This document shows positions 1-8,438 of a stretch of DNA of 64,000 bases, in pieces (the stretch's first letter is position 1; each line of letters opens with the position of its first letter). Source of the DNA: Streptococcus oralis (GTDB lineage: Bacteria; Bacillota; Bacilli; Lactobacillales; Streptococcaceae). Position numbers and translations under genes: made by a program. The notes under the pieces were generated by a model that saw only the letters and a program-made list of their open reading frames with translations, did no database searches and had not been told where the DNA came from. The stretch spans positions 248,001 through 312,000 of the forward strand of contig NZ_CP019562.1 in assembly GCF_001983955.1 (NCBI RefSeq). The letters are read 5' to 3'.

Positions 1-54
1 GCTCATGGTTCTCGGGCTGAACAACTCATCAAGGAGCTTCAAGATGGAGTATGA
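1..54 (+). CDS. tsaE: C-terminal end of TsaE-like ATPase (partial)
   Basis: The window opens in an open frame that reads AHGSRAEQLIKELQDGV and stops at TGA 52-54. This resembles the C-terminus of TsaE/YjeE, the P-loop ATPase that supports t6A tRNA modification. From memory, mitis-group streptococci carry tsaE directly before a GNAT gene and an LCP gene, which is the order seen here. The next gene starts inside this one (ATG 44), so the two are probably translationally coupled. Only 17 residues are visible, so the call rests mainly on context. Confidence 0.55.
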   Translation, partial: AHGSRAEQLIKELQDGV

Positions 55-565
55 GTTGTGTATTCGTGAGGCTGAGATCCAAGATGCTTCAGCTTTGGTT
101 GCATTTTTAAATCAAGTCGGTCGAGAGACAGACTACACTAGCTTGGATGAACATGGCATAGGGATGACTGCGTCTGAAATGGCTCTTTTTATCGAAAAAC
201 AAGCTTCTTCAGAAAATCAAATTACTCTTCTCGCCTTACTGAATAATGAGATTGCAGGTGTTTTGAATATCACTGCTGATCAGCGTGTAAGGGTTCGGCA
301 TATTGGAGATGTTTTTTTGGCGATTCAAAAGAAATTTTGGAACCAAGGTTTGGCTACCATACTTCTAGAAGAAGGTATTGAGTGGGCTAAAGCCAGTGCT
401 GTTTTGCGTCGCTTACAACTTAGTGTGCAAAAACGAAATGAGGCCGCTATCCACCTCTATTCAAAAATGGGATTTATCACAGAAGGCTTGCAAGAAAGAG
501 GAGCCTATTTAGCAGAAGGGACATTTTTAGATGTTTGCCTTATGGGCAGACTGATAGATGAATAA
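44..565 (+). CDS. GNAT family N-acetyltransferase
   Basis: A 173-residue GNAT acetyltransferase that would transfer an acetyl group from acetyl-CoA to an amine; the substrate is unknown. The start is placed at ATG 44 because AAGGAG lies at 31-36, seven bases upstream. An ATG at 5 in the same frame would extend the protein but has no visible ribosome site. The acetyl-CoA region is seen as KKFWNQGLATILLEEGIEWA, followed by the typical C-terminal QKRNEAAIHLYSKMGF, which resembles RimI/RimL-type enzymes. It overlaps tsaE upstream and the LCP gene downstream, so the three are likely one transcript. Confidence 0.85.
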   Translation: MEYELCIREAEIQDASALVAFLNQVGRETDYTSLDEHGIGMTASEMALFIEKQASSENQITLLALLNNEIAGVLNITADQRVRVRHIGDVFLAIQKKFWNQGLATILLEEGIEWAKASAVLRRLQLSVQKRNEAAIHLYSKMGFITEGLQERGAYLAEGTFLDVCLMGRLIDE

Positions 566-1610
566 CGAGATGATCAAAAAATTAATTGGAATGGTGCTAG
601 CCTTTCTAGCAGTAACAGTTGTAGGTGTAGCGGTTTATGGTTACACCATTTTCCAACAAGGAACAGCAACCTTGAGTGAAAAGACTTATAAAAAGATTGG
701 TGAAGAAACCAATGTTATCGAGGCGACTGAGCCTCTGACCATCCTCTTGATGGGGGTAGATACGGGAAATGTGGAACGTACAGATCCATGGGTGGGGAAT
801 AGTGATTCCATGATTCTCCTGACCGTTAATCCGAAGACCAAGAAAACCACTATGATGAGTTTGGAACGGGATATTTTAACCAAGATTGACCTTGGAGACG
901 GCCAAGTTCAGGAAGCCAAACTCAATGCTGCCTATGCCAATGGCGGTGCGGAACTGGCGATTTCTACTATTCAAAAGATGATGAATATCCATATAGACCG
1001 CTATGTCATGGTCAATATGCAAGGTCTTCAACAATTAGTGGATGCAGTTGGGGGAATCACCGTCAACAATACACTTGGTTTCCCGATTTCGATTGCTGAC
1101 CAAGAAGAGTTTAATAAGATTTCCATTGGTGTTGGAGAACAAACCTTGAATGGTGAGGAAGCCCTGGTGTATTCACGGATGCGTTACCAAGACCCAGAAG
1201 GAGACTATGGTCGTCAAAAACGTCAACGGGAAGTTATTCAAAAGATCGTTGAGAAGGTTTTGAGCCTAAACAGTGTGAGCCACTATCAAGGCATTCTCAA
1301 AGCTTTGAGCAACAATATGCAGACCAACGTCGATCTTTCAGCCAAGAGCATTCCACAATTGCTCGGCTATCAAGATTCCTTCAAGAATATTGAAACGCAT
1401 CAATTGCGTGGGGAAGATGCTGAGTTGCAGGGGATTTCTTATCAAATCGTTACCTCAGAACATATGCTCGAAATGCAAAATCTTTTACGTCGTTCACTAG
1501 GTAAAGAGGAAGTGACTGAGTTGGAAACCAATGTTGTTCTTTACGAGACGGCATTTGGTCGACCTGCACCTTCATCAAGTACTAGTGCTTCAAGCGAAGA
1601 AACAGAATAA
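558..1610 (+). CDS. LCP (LytR-CpsA-Psr) family protein, LytR-like
   Basis: A 350-residue LytR-CpsA-Psr protein. The family attaches undecaprenyl-linked glycopolymers (teichoic acid, capsule) to peptidoglycan. One N-terminal membrane segment (about residues 8-30) is followed by the extracellular catalytic domain. Family motifs are visible: LLMGVDT, NSDSMILLTVNP, MSLERD, KLNAAYANGG and YSRMRYQDPEGDYGRQKRQR, the last holding the conserved arginines. The C-terminus is Ser/Thr-rich. The start ATG 558 overlaps the stop of the GNAT gene; an ATG at 570 is an alternative. It ends just before a terminator at 1620. From position this is the LytR orthologue upstream of cinA in pneumococcus, but paralogues are alike, so no symbol is given. 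Confidence 0.9.
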   Translation: MNNEMIKKLIGMVLAFLAVTVVGVAVYGYTIFQQGTATLSEKTYKKIGEETNVIEATEPLTILLMGVDTGNVERTDPWVGNSDSMILLTVNPKTKKTTMMSLERDILTKIDLGDGQVQEAKLNAAYANGGAELAISTIQKMMNIHIDRYVMVNMQGLQQLVDAVGGITVNNTLGFPISIADQEEFNKISIGVGEQTLNGEEALVYSRMRYQDPEGDYGRQKRQREVIQKIVEKVLSLNSVSHYQGILKALSNNMQTNVDLSAKSIPQLLGYQDSFKNIETHQLRGEDAELQGISYQIVTSEHMLEMQNLLRRSLGKEEVTELETNVVLYETAFGRPAPSSSTSASSEETE

Positions 1611-1619
1611 AAAAGATTA

Positions 1620-1647
1620 AATCGTAGGAAACTTCCTGCGATTTTTT
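1620..1647 (+). terminator. Rho-independent terminator after LCP gene
   Basis: The arms AATCGTAGGAA (1620-1630) and TTCCTGCGATT (1633-1643) pair with one G-U and are followed by a T run. The cin-box of cinA starts ten bases downstream, so this separates the LCP operon from the competence transcript. Confidence 0.8.
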
Positions 1648-1656
1648 CAAAAAGAA

Positions 1657-1664
1657 TCCGAATA
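1657..1664 (+). promoter_or_regulatory. ComX (SigX) cin-box upstream of cinA
   Basis: TCCGAATA matches the streptococcal late-competence promoter element TNCGAATA, with a T-rich stretch just upstream (1642-1647). It lies 17 bases before the cinA start codon. cinA-recA is a known late competence operon in pneumococcus, so both sequence and context fit. No conventional -10/-35 pair is evident here. Confidence 0.75.
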
Positions 1665-1681
1665 GATAGGTAGGAGGAAAA

Positions 1682-2938
1682 ATGAAAGCAGAAATTATTG
1701 CTGTAGGAACGGAAATTTTGACAGGGCAGATTGTCAATACCAATGCTCAGTTTTTATCAGAGAAACTAGCCGAAATCGGGGTAGACGTCTACTTCCAAAC
1801 AGCTGTTGGGGATAATGAAGCTCGTCTTTTGTCCTTGCTTGAGATTGCGAGTTTGCGTAGCAGTTTAGTCATTTTGACAGGAGGCTTGGGACCAACTGAG
1901 GATGATTTGACCAAACAAACGTTGGCAAAATTTTTGGGAAAAAATCTAGTGTTTGATCCTCAAGCACAAGAGAAATTGGATATTTTCTTTGCTCATAGAC
2001 CTGACTATGCTCGTACACCGAATAATGAGCGCCAAGCCCAAATTGTGGAAGGGGCAACTCCATTGCCAAATGAGACAGGCTTAGCAGTAGGAGGGGTGTC
2101 AGAAGTGGATGGTGTGACCTACGTGGTCCTCCCAGGACCACCTAATGAATTGAAACCCATGGTCTTAAACCAACTCTTACCCAAGTTAATGACTGGTGCT
2201 AAGCTCTATTCACGAGTGCTTCGTTTCTTTGGGATTGGGGAGAGCCAGTTGGTGACTATTTTGGCGGACTTGATTGACCAGCAAACGGATCCGACCTTGG
2301 CTCCTTATGCCAAAACGGGAGAGGTGACCTTGCGCTTGTCTACAAAAGCAGTCAGTCAAGAAAAGGCTGATCAAGCCTTGGACATCTTGGAGAACCAAAT
2401 TTTGAATCGCCAGACTTTCGAGGGACATTCACTGAGAGATATCTGTTATGGATATGGAGAAGAAACCAGCCTAGCAAGTGTCGTTGTAGAAGAACTTAAG
2501 AAGAGACAGAAAAGCATTACTGCAGCAGAGAGTTTGACGGCAGGCCTCTTTCAGGCTACTTTAGCAGACTTTTCAGGTGTTTCAGCTGTCTTTAATGGAG
2601 GGTTTGTCACCTACAGCCTAGAGGAAAAGTCCAAGATGCTGGATATTTCCGAGCAAGAACTGAAAGAACACGGGGTCGTTTCAGAGTTTACCGCTCGAAA
2701 AATGGCAGAGCAGGCACGGTTCAAGACTCAGTCTGACTACGGAGTTAGTTTGACGGGTGTGGCAGGACCAGATAGCATAGAGGGGCATCCAGCTGGAACC
2801 GTCTTTATCGGCTTGGCACATGCAAAAGGAACAGAAGTTATCAAGGCGAATATCGCAGGACGGAGCCGTGCAGATGTTCGTCATATTGCGGTAATGCATG
2901 CCTTTAACCTAGTTCGCAAGGCTTTATTAAGTGACTAA
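1682..2938 (+). CDS. cinA: Competence/damage-inducible protein CinA
   Basis: A 418-residue, full-length CinA. The N-terminal molybdopterin-binding-like domain starts [20 protein letters not shown] and includes [13 protein letters not shown]. The C-terminal NMN-deamidase-like domain starts near residue 255 with [12 protein letters not shown] and includes [10 protein letters not shown] and GTVFIGLA. In pneumococcus CinA is made during competence and brings RecA to the membrane, while the C-terminal domain in other bacteria hydrolyses the amide of NMN. ATG 1682 has TAGGAGG at ideal distance. It is the first gene of the cinA-recA pair, behind a ComX box. Confidence 0.97.
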   Translation: MKAEIIAVGTEILTGQIVNTNAQFLSEKLAEIGVDVYFQTAVGDNEARLLSLLEIASLRSSLVILTGGLGPTEDDLTKQTLAKFLGKNLVFDPQAQEKLDIFFAHRPDYARTPNNERQAQIVEGATPLPNETGLAVGGVSEVDGVTYVVLPGPPNELKPMVLNQLLPKLMTGAKLYSRVLRFFGIGESQLVTILADLIDQQTDPTLAPYAKTGEVTLRLSTKAVSQEKADQALDILENQILNRQTFEGHSLRDICYGYGEETSLASVVVEELKKRQKSITAAESLTAGLFQATLADFSGVSAVFNGGFVTYSLEEKSKMLDISEQELKEHGVVSEFTARKMAEQARFKTQSDYGVSLTGVAGPDSIEGHPAGTVFIGLAHAKGTEVIKANIAGRSRADVRHIAVMHAFNLVRKALLSD

Positions 2939-2942
2939 ATTT

Positions 2943-2951
2943 TGGTATAAT
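2943..2951 (+). promoter_or_regulatory. Extended -10 promoter of recA
   Basis: TGG-TATAAT (extended -10, TATAAT at 2946-2951) lies between cinA and recA, about 40 bases before the recA start. It would give basal recA transcription independent of the competence promoter. No clear -35 is visible. Confidence 0.6.
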
Positions 2952-2992
2952 AAAAGATAGGTCTAAGGACCAGTAGAATATAGGAGAACAAA

Positions 2993-4141
<1,149 letters not shown>

Positions 4142-4145
4142 AAAT

Positions 4146-4174
4146 AAAAGTAGCAGAAAATCTGCTACTTTTTT
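4146..4174 (+). terminator. recA terminator, probably bidirectional
   Basis: The arms AAAAGTAGCAGA (4146-4157) and TCTGCTACTTTT (4161-4172) flank an AAA loop and are followed by T's. It lies between convergent recA and the minus-strand GNAT gene, so it may serve both. Confidence 0.85.
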
Positions 4175-4190
4175 ATCTAACTCAAACGAA

Positions 4191-4745
4191 CTAATGATCA
4201 CTAAAGCGTCTGTATTCGATATGAAAGTCAAAGTAATGTTCATCTTGCAACTTCTGGAAGATGTCACGATAGGCTTCTTCGTCAAAGTGATCGCCACGAT
4301 AGAGGATTTCAAAACTCAAACCATCGTACTCAAGGAAAGCGTTGGCTGTTTTAAAGCTATTTTGTCGATAGAAGTCCATTCTAGCCTTCCTTTGCTCCAA
4401 GTTATCGCATTCTTCATCTAATCGCTCGACTTCAAGCAACATGGTTCGCTGGTAAAACTCAATCAGCTTTTCGATAATTTCCTTTCCGTACCCATGGCTT
4501 CTCAGGTGGGGCATGATGGCAAAAAAGCTGATATAAAAGGCTTTTTGATTGGAGATGGCAAAAGCAAAACCAACAAACTCTTCTTGGTTATAAAAGGCAA
4601 AGAAGTGGGCGTCATCTCGGTTCTGGTAGCGTAAAAATTCGGATAAAGGCACGCGTTCCTCTTCGGGGAAGGCTTCAGTATTTAATTTTTCAACTTTTTC
4701 AAGATGCGGAAATGCATCGGTTATTAATTGACTGGTCAAACTCAT
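4191..4745 (-). CDS. GNAT family N-acetyltransferase
   Basis: A 184-residue acetyltransferase of the GNAT fold, substrate unknown. The start is placed at the ATG at 4745-4743, where the minus strand reads AGGAGGTCATTTATG. An upstream in-frame ATG at 4793 would add 16 residues without a ribosome site. The acetyl-CoA pyrophosphate loop is visible as MPHLRSHGYGKEIIEKL, and the N-terminus carries the common streptococcal pattern NTEAFPEEERVPLSEFL. It is convergent with recA and divergent from the MATE gene. Confidence 0.85.
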   Translation of the reverse strand: MSLTSQLITDAFPHLEKVEKLNTEAFPEEERVPLSEFLRYQNRDDAHFFAFYNQEEFVGFAFAISNQKAFYISFFAIMPHLRSHGYGKEIIEKLIEFYQRTMLLEVERLDEECDNLEQRKARMDFYRQNSFKTANAFLEYDGLSFEILYRGDHFDEEAYRDIFQKLQDEHYFDFHIEYRRFSDH

Positions 4746-4810
4746 AAATGACCTCCTTTTCTTGATTATAGCAAATTGTCTCTCGGTAGGCAATTGATTT
4801 CAAGCAATCC

Positions 4811-4839
4811 TTGTCGCTCCTCTAGAAAGCTGATATAAT
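4811..4839 (+). promoter_or_regulatory. Promoter abutting the MATE start codon
   Basis: TTGTCG (4811-4816), a 17-base spacer and a perfect TATAAT (4834-4839). The ATG is at 4846, six bases after the -10 element, so transcription should begin at or within a base or two of the start codon. This predicts a leaderless mRNA. Confidence 0.65.
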
Positions 4840-4845
4840 AGGTTT

Positions 4846-6216
4846 ATGAATAAGAAAAGAAAAGTGGATTTGGTCAATGGCCCAATCCTTCCTTCGCTTT
4901 TAAGCTTTGCCTTTCCCATCTTGCTGTCTAATATCTTTCAACAGCTTTATAATACAGCTGACGTCTTGATTGTTGGGCGATTTCTTGGCCAAGAATCCTT
5001 GGCAGCAGTAGGAGCAACAACGGCCATTTTTGACTTGATTATAGGCTTTACGCTTGGTGTTGGAAATGGCATGGGGATCGTCATTGCCCGCTATTATGGG
5101 GCTCGTAATTTCACCAAAATCAAGGAAGCGGTTGCTGCAACCTGGATTTTAGGAGGACTTCTAAGTATTATAGTTATGCTGATGGGTTTTGTCGGTCTAT
5201 ATCCACTCTTGCAATATTTAGATACCCCTGCAGAAATCCTTCCCCAATCCTATCAATATATTTCTATGATTGTGACCTGTGTAGGCGTCAGCTTTGCCTA
5301 TAATCTCTTTGCAGGGCTCTTGCGGTCTATTGGAGACAGTCTCGCGGCTCTTGGCTTCCTGATTTTTTCTGCTTTGGTTAATGTGGTCCTAGATTTGTAT
5401 TTTATTACGCAACTGCAACTGGGAGTTCAATCTGCGGGACTTGCTACCATTATCTCACAAGGGTTATCAGCGGTTCTTTGCTTTTATTATATCCGCAAGA
5501 GCGTTCCAGAACTCTTGCCACAGTTTAAGCATTTCAAATGGAACAAGAGCTTGTACGCGGATCTCTTGGAGCAAGGTTTGGCTATGGGCTTGATGAGTTC
5601 GATTGTGTCTATCGGTAGTGTGATTTTACAGTCTTCTGTCAATACTTTTGGAGCCGTGATTATAAGTGCGCAAACAGCGGCGCGCCGCATTATGGCCTTT
5701 GCTTTGCTTCCGATGACGGCTGTTTCTTCTGCCATGACGACCTTTGCCTCTCAGAATCTCGGTGCTAAGCGGCCAGACCGCATTGTTCAAGGTCTTCGAA
5801 TCGGCAGTCGCCTGAGCATGTCCTGGGCAGGCTTTGTCTGTATCTTTCTCTTTTTTGCTAGTCCGACCTTGATTTCCTTCTTGGCCAGTTCAACGGATGG
5901 TTACTTGATTGAAAATGGTAGCCTCTACTTGCAGATCAGTTCAGTTTTTTATCCGATTTTGAGTCTCTTGTTGATTTATCGCAATTGCTTGCAGGGCTTG
6001 GGCCAAAAAATCCTGCCTCTGGTATCTAGTTTTATCGAACTAATCGGCAAAATCGTTTTTGTGGTCTTGATTATCCCTTGGGCAGGCTATAGGGGAGTCA
6101 TCCTCTGTGAACCTCTTATCTGGGTTGCCATGACTATCCAACTTTACTTCTCTCTTTTCCGTCACCCCTTGATAAAAGAAGGTAAGGAAATCTTGGCAGC
6201 TAGGGAACAATCCTAG
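4846..6216 (+). CDS. MATE family efflux transporter
   Basis: A 456-residue, twelve-helix multidrug and toxin extrusion protein. It would export cationic or toxic compounds using an ion gradient. The N-terminus VNGPILPSLLSFAFPILLSN and the motif TADVLIVGRFLG are typical of the MATE/NorM-MepA branch, and the two-fold repeat is visible (second half from about residue 240). It differs from pneumococcal DinF, which normally follows recA. An in-frame TGA at 4831-4833 and the absence of any start codon between it and 4846 fix the start. Translation appears to begin on a leaderless transcript; only a weak AGG lies at 4840-4842. Confidence 0.92.
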   Translation: MNKKRKVDLVNGPILPSLLSFAFPILLSNIFQQLYNTADVLIVGRFLGQESLAAVGATTAIFDLIIGFTLGVGNGMGIVIARYYGARNFTKIKEAVAATWILGGLLSIIVMLMGFVGLYPLLQYLDTPAEILPQSYQYISMIVTCVGVSFAYNLFAGLLRSIGDSLAALGFLIFSALVNVVLDLYFITQLQLGVQSAGLATIISQGLSAVLCFYYIRKSVPELLPQFKHFKWNKSLYADLLEQGLAMGLMSSIVSIGSVILQSSVNTFGAVIISAQTAARRIMAFALLPMTAVSSAMTTFASQNLGAKRPDRIVQGLRIGSRLSMSWAGFVCIFLFFASPTLISFLASSTDGYLIENGSLYLQISSVFYPILSLLLIYRNCLQGLGQKILPLVSSFIELIGKIVFVVLIIPWAGYRGVILCEPLIWVAMTIQLYFSLFRHPLIKEGKEILAAREQS

Positions 6217-6312
6217 CTGGATTTACGAAAGAAAATCCATTTCCTCTAGTGAAAATCAGATGGACTTGTGTTATAATAAGAAAGATTAAAATGTGAAAAA
6301 AGGAGATTCCTA

Positions 6313-7029
6313 ATGGGACGTAAATGGGCCAATATCGTAGCCAAGAAAACGGCTAAAGATGGAGCTAACTCTAAAGTATATGCAAAATTTGGTGTAGAAA
6401 TCTATGTAGCAGCTAAAAAAGGGGATCCAGACCCAGAATCAAACACTGCTTTAAAATTCGTTATCGACCGTGCTAAACAAGCCCAAGTGCCAAAACACGT
6501 TATCGATAAAGCGATTGATAAAGCAAAAGGAAACACAGACGAAACCTTTACAGAAGGACGTTACGAAGGATTTGGACCAAATGGATCCATGTTGATCGTG
6601 GACACCTTGACGTCAAACGTCAACCGTACCGCAGCCAATGTCCGTGCTGCCTTTGGGAAAAACGGCGGAAACATGGGTGCTTCAGGTTCAGTTTCATACC
6701 TCTTCGACAACAAGGGTGTGATCGTATTTGCAGGTGAGGACGCTGATGCAGTCTTTGAGCAATTGCTCGAAGCAGATGTGGATGTGGACGATGTAGAAGC
6801 AGAAGAAGGAACAATCACGGTTTATACAGCTCCAACAGACCTTCACAAGGCTATCGTTGCCCTTCGTGAGTCTGGTATCGAAGAATTCCAAGTGACTGAA
6901 TTGGAAATGATTCCTCAGTCTGAAGTGGAATTGTCAGGTGAAGATCTTGAAACCTTTGAAAAACTTTACAGCGTTCTTGAGGACGACGAAGATGTACAAA
7001 AGATCTACACAAACGTAGACGGATTCTAA
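6313..7029 (+). CDS. YebC/PmpR family regulatory protein
   Basis: A 238-residue YebC-family protein. The family includes DNA-binding regulators and, as shown recently for some members, translation factors that help ribosomes on proline-rich or stalling sequences. The signature [20 protein letters not shown] opens the protein, [20 protein letters not shown] lies in the middle domain, and the C-terminus is acidic. The variant [20 protein letters not shown] is the streptococcal YebC type. AAAAGGAG precedes ATG 6313. It is monocistronic, with a TATAAT about 40 bases upstream and a terminator downstream. Confidence 0.93.
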   Translation: MGRKWANIVAKKTAKDGANSKVYAKFGVEIYVAAKKGDPDPESNTALKFVIDRAKQAQVPKHVIDKAIDKAKGNTDETFTEGRYEGFGPNGSMLIVDTLTSNVNRTAANVRAAFGKNGGNMGASGSVSYLFDNKGVIVFAGEDADAVFEQLLEADVDVDDVEAEEGTITVYTAPTDLHKAIVALRESGIEEFQVTELEMIPQSEVELSGEDLETFEKLYSVLEDDEDVQKIYTNVDGF

Positions 7030-7032
7030 TAG

Positions 7033-7067
7033 AAAAACGAACAGTTTTACTAGCTGTTCGTTTTTTT
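7033..7067. terminator. Bidirectional terminator between convergent genes
   Basis: The arms AAAAACGAACAG and CTGTTCGTTTTT enclose a nine-base loop. The hairpin sits between yebC and the minus-strand membrane-protein gene, with T runs on both strands. Confidence 0.85.
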
Positions 7068-7078
7068 GATATTTGAAC

Positions 7079-7762
7079 TTAAACTCTGGTTTCAGAATCG
7101 TTTTGTTTCTTGCTTTTTTCTAGACCTAGACCGACTGCATGTTTTTGGACGAGCAAGAGTTGCCCATTGTCATCTTTTGCAAAAGTTAAGGTAACGGTCT
7201 TGATCTTGTCTCCAATGGAGATATAGGTGATTTTTCTCGTATTATAACCTCCGATAGTGGAGTCAAATTCGGAGTCTGGTAGTCCGTGTTTTTTGATAAT
7301 ATCCTTGTAGTTGGTACCACCTTTTCCTTTGTTGTCAAGGTCACCTTCGATTAAGGCGTCGAACTGTTCTTGGGTCCAGGTGAAGGTGTCGTCTTCTTCC
7401 TCCTCAGGGATGGAATAGGCGCTATCATCTGTCAAGTCGCTTTCTTCTTCGCGTTCCATTGAGGCACTCGCCTCGCTGTAGGAACGGTTAAACTCCTTGA
7501 CAAACTCTTTGTAGACATTAGCGTACAGTACCTGAGTCGTAAAGAAAAGTACAACAGAGGCAACTGCCAGGGATGTTCCGATAATGGCCATTGTTTTTCG
7601 TTTTTTGAGGTTGACGATAAGGCCGATAATCCCCAAGATAAATGCGACGATGGCGATGAAAAATGATAGATAGTTAATAAATGGAATCCAGGACCCTAAA
7701 AGTGCGATGGCTCCAAAAATGGTTGCTAAGATTCCTAAAACTCGTTGTTCTTCTGGTTTCAT
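7079..7762 (-). CDS. Predicted membrane protein with extracellular BamE-like domain
   Basis: A protein of 227 residues, taking the second in-frame ATG as the start: AAGGGAG lies 11 bases upstream of it, inside the longer frame that begins at 7783. Three hydrophobic segments are seen in residues 5-90, resembling DUF4190-type membrane domains. An acidic Glu/Asp/Ser linker (about 105-135) follows, then a soluble C-terminal part beginning FTWTQEQFDALIEGD and containing YKDIIKKHGLPDSE, a pattern like small BamE/DUF3862 domains found in Gram-positive lipoproteins. The domain call is by pattern only. Its function is unknown. Confidence 0.7.
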   Translation of the reverse strand: MKPEEQRVLGILATIFGAIALLGSWIPFINYLSFFIAIVAFILGIIGLIVNLKKRKTMAIIGTSLAVASVVLFFTTQVLYANVYKEFVKEFNRSYSEASASMEREEESDLTDDSAYSIPEEEEDDTFTWTQEQFDALIEGDLDNKGKGGTNYKDIIKKHGLPDSEFDSTIGGYNTRKITYISIGDKIKTVTLTFAKDDNGQLLLVQKHAVGLGLEKSKKQNDSETRV

Positions 7763-7860
7763 TTGAAAGTTTTCTCCCTTCATCGAGTGAATGGATTTCT
7801 ATCCACAGTAGTTAGTGCTTATTATAGAAAAAATATTGCCTAATGTCAATTTAAACCAAG

Positions 7861-7950
7861 ATAGTTCTCATAGAAACTTTTTTCTTGACATCTTTTCTGA
7901 AAATGGTAAAATAGTTCTCATGGAAACTTAATTAGTTCTTCAGAGAACTA
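7861..7950 (+). promoter_or_regulatory. MarR-operon promoter with three operator-like repeats
   Basis: The promoter is TTGACA (7885-7890), 16 bases, TAAAAT (7907-7912). Two near-identical copies of ATAGTTCTCATRGAAACTT lie at 7861-7879 and 7911-7929, exactly 50 bases apart, one upstream of the -35 and one over the -10 and start site. A third site, TAGTTCTTCAGAGAACTA (7933-7950), is an inverted repeat with seven-base arms. This is the layout expected for repression by the MarR protein encoded just downstream. Confidence 0.75.
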
Positions 7951-7976
7951 TATTCAATCGTGAGAAAGGAGCAATC

Positions 7977-8438
7977 ATGGACAAGCCAATGTTGATGTTT
8001 AAACGCTTTGGACACCAGGTTCATCTGATGGTACAGAAAGAAGCCAAGCGATGTGGCATTGAATTTATGGGTGGACCGCAAGGGCAGGTTCTGCGTTTTT
8101 TAGATCATTGTGAACAAAAAGAGGAACTGGTCTTGATTAAGGATATCGAGCAGGAACTCAATATTACCAAATCTGTGGCGAGTAATTTGGTCAAGCGCAT
8201 GGTACAAAATGGTTTGGTCGAGCTAGAGGCGAGCCCGAGCGATAAGCGGGCAAAATTTGTTCGCCTGACGGAGAAATCGCGTTCGCAGATGCAAAAAGTT
8301 AAAGCTTTTTTTGATCGGATTGATCAGAGTCTGCTAGAGGGGGTTTCAAAGTCAGACTTGGCAATCTTTGAAAAGGTACTCGGGCAATTGCAAGAAAATG
8401 TTGAGAAGATAGGAGGAGAGAATGAAGAAACTCGCTAA
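7977..8438 (+). CDS. MarR family transcriptional regulator
   Basis: A 153-residue MarR-family winged-helix protein. The recognition region IKDIEQELNITKSVASNLVKRM and the wing ASPSDKRAKFVRLTEKS (family pattern D-x-R) are intact. It overlaps the first ABC gene by 17 bases, so it is co-transcribed with the exporter it most likely controls. The gene order MarR-ABC-ABC matches the S. suis satR-satA-satB system for drug export, which is a family-level comparison and not proof of substrate. Three operator-like repeats sit on its own promoter, suggesting autorepression relieved by a ligand. Confidence 0.93.
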   Translation: MDKPMLMFKRFGHQVHLMVQKEAKRCGIEFMGGPQGQVLRFLDHCEQKEELVLIKDIEQELNITKSVASNLVKRMVQNGLVELEASPSDKRAKFVRLTEKSRSQMQKVKAFFDRIDQSLLEGVSKSDLAIFEKVLGQLQENVEKIGGENEETR

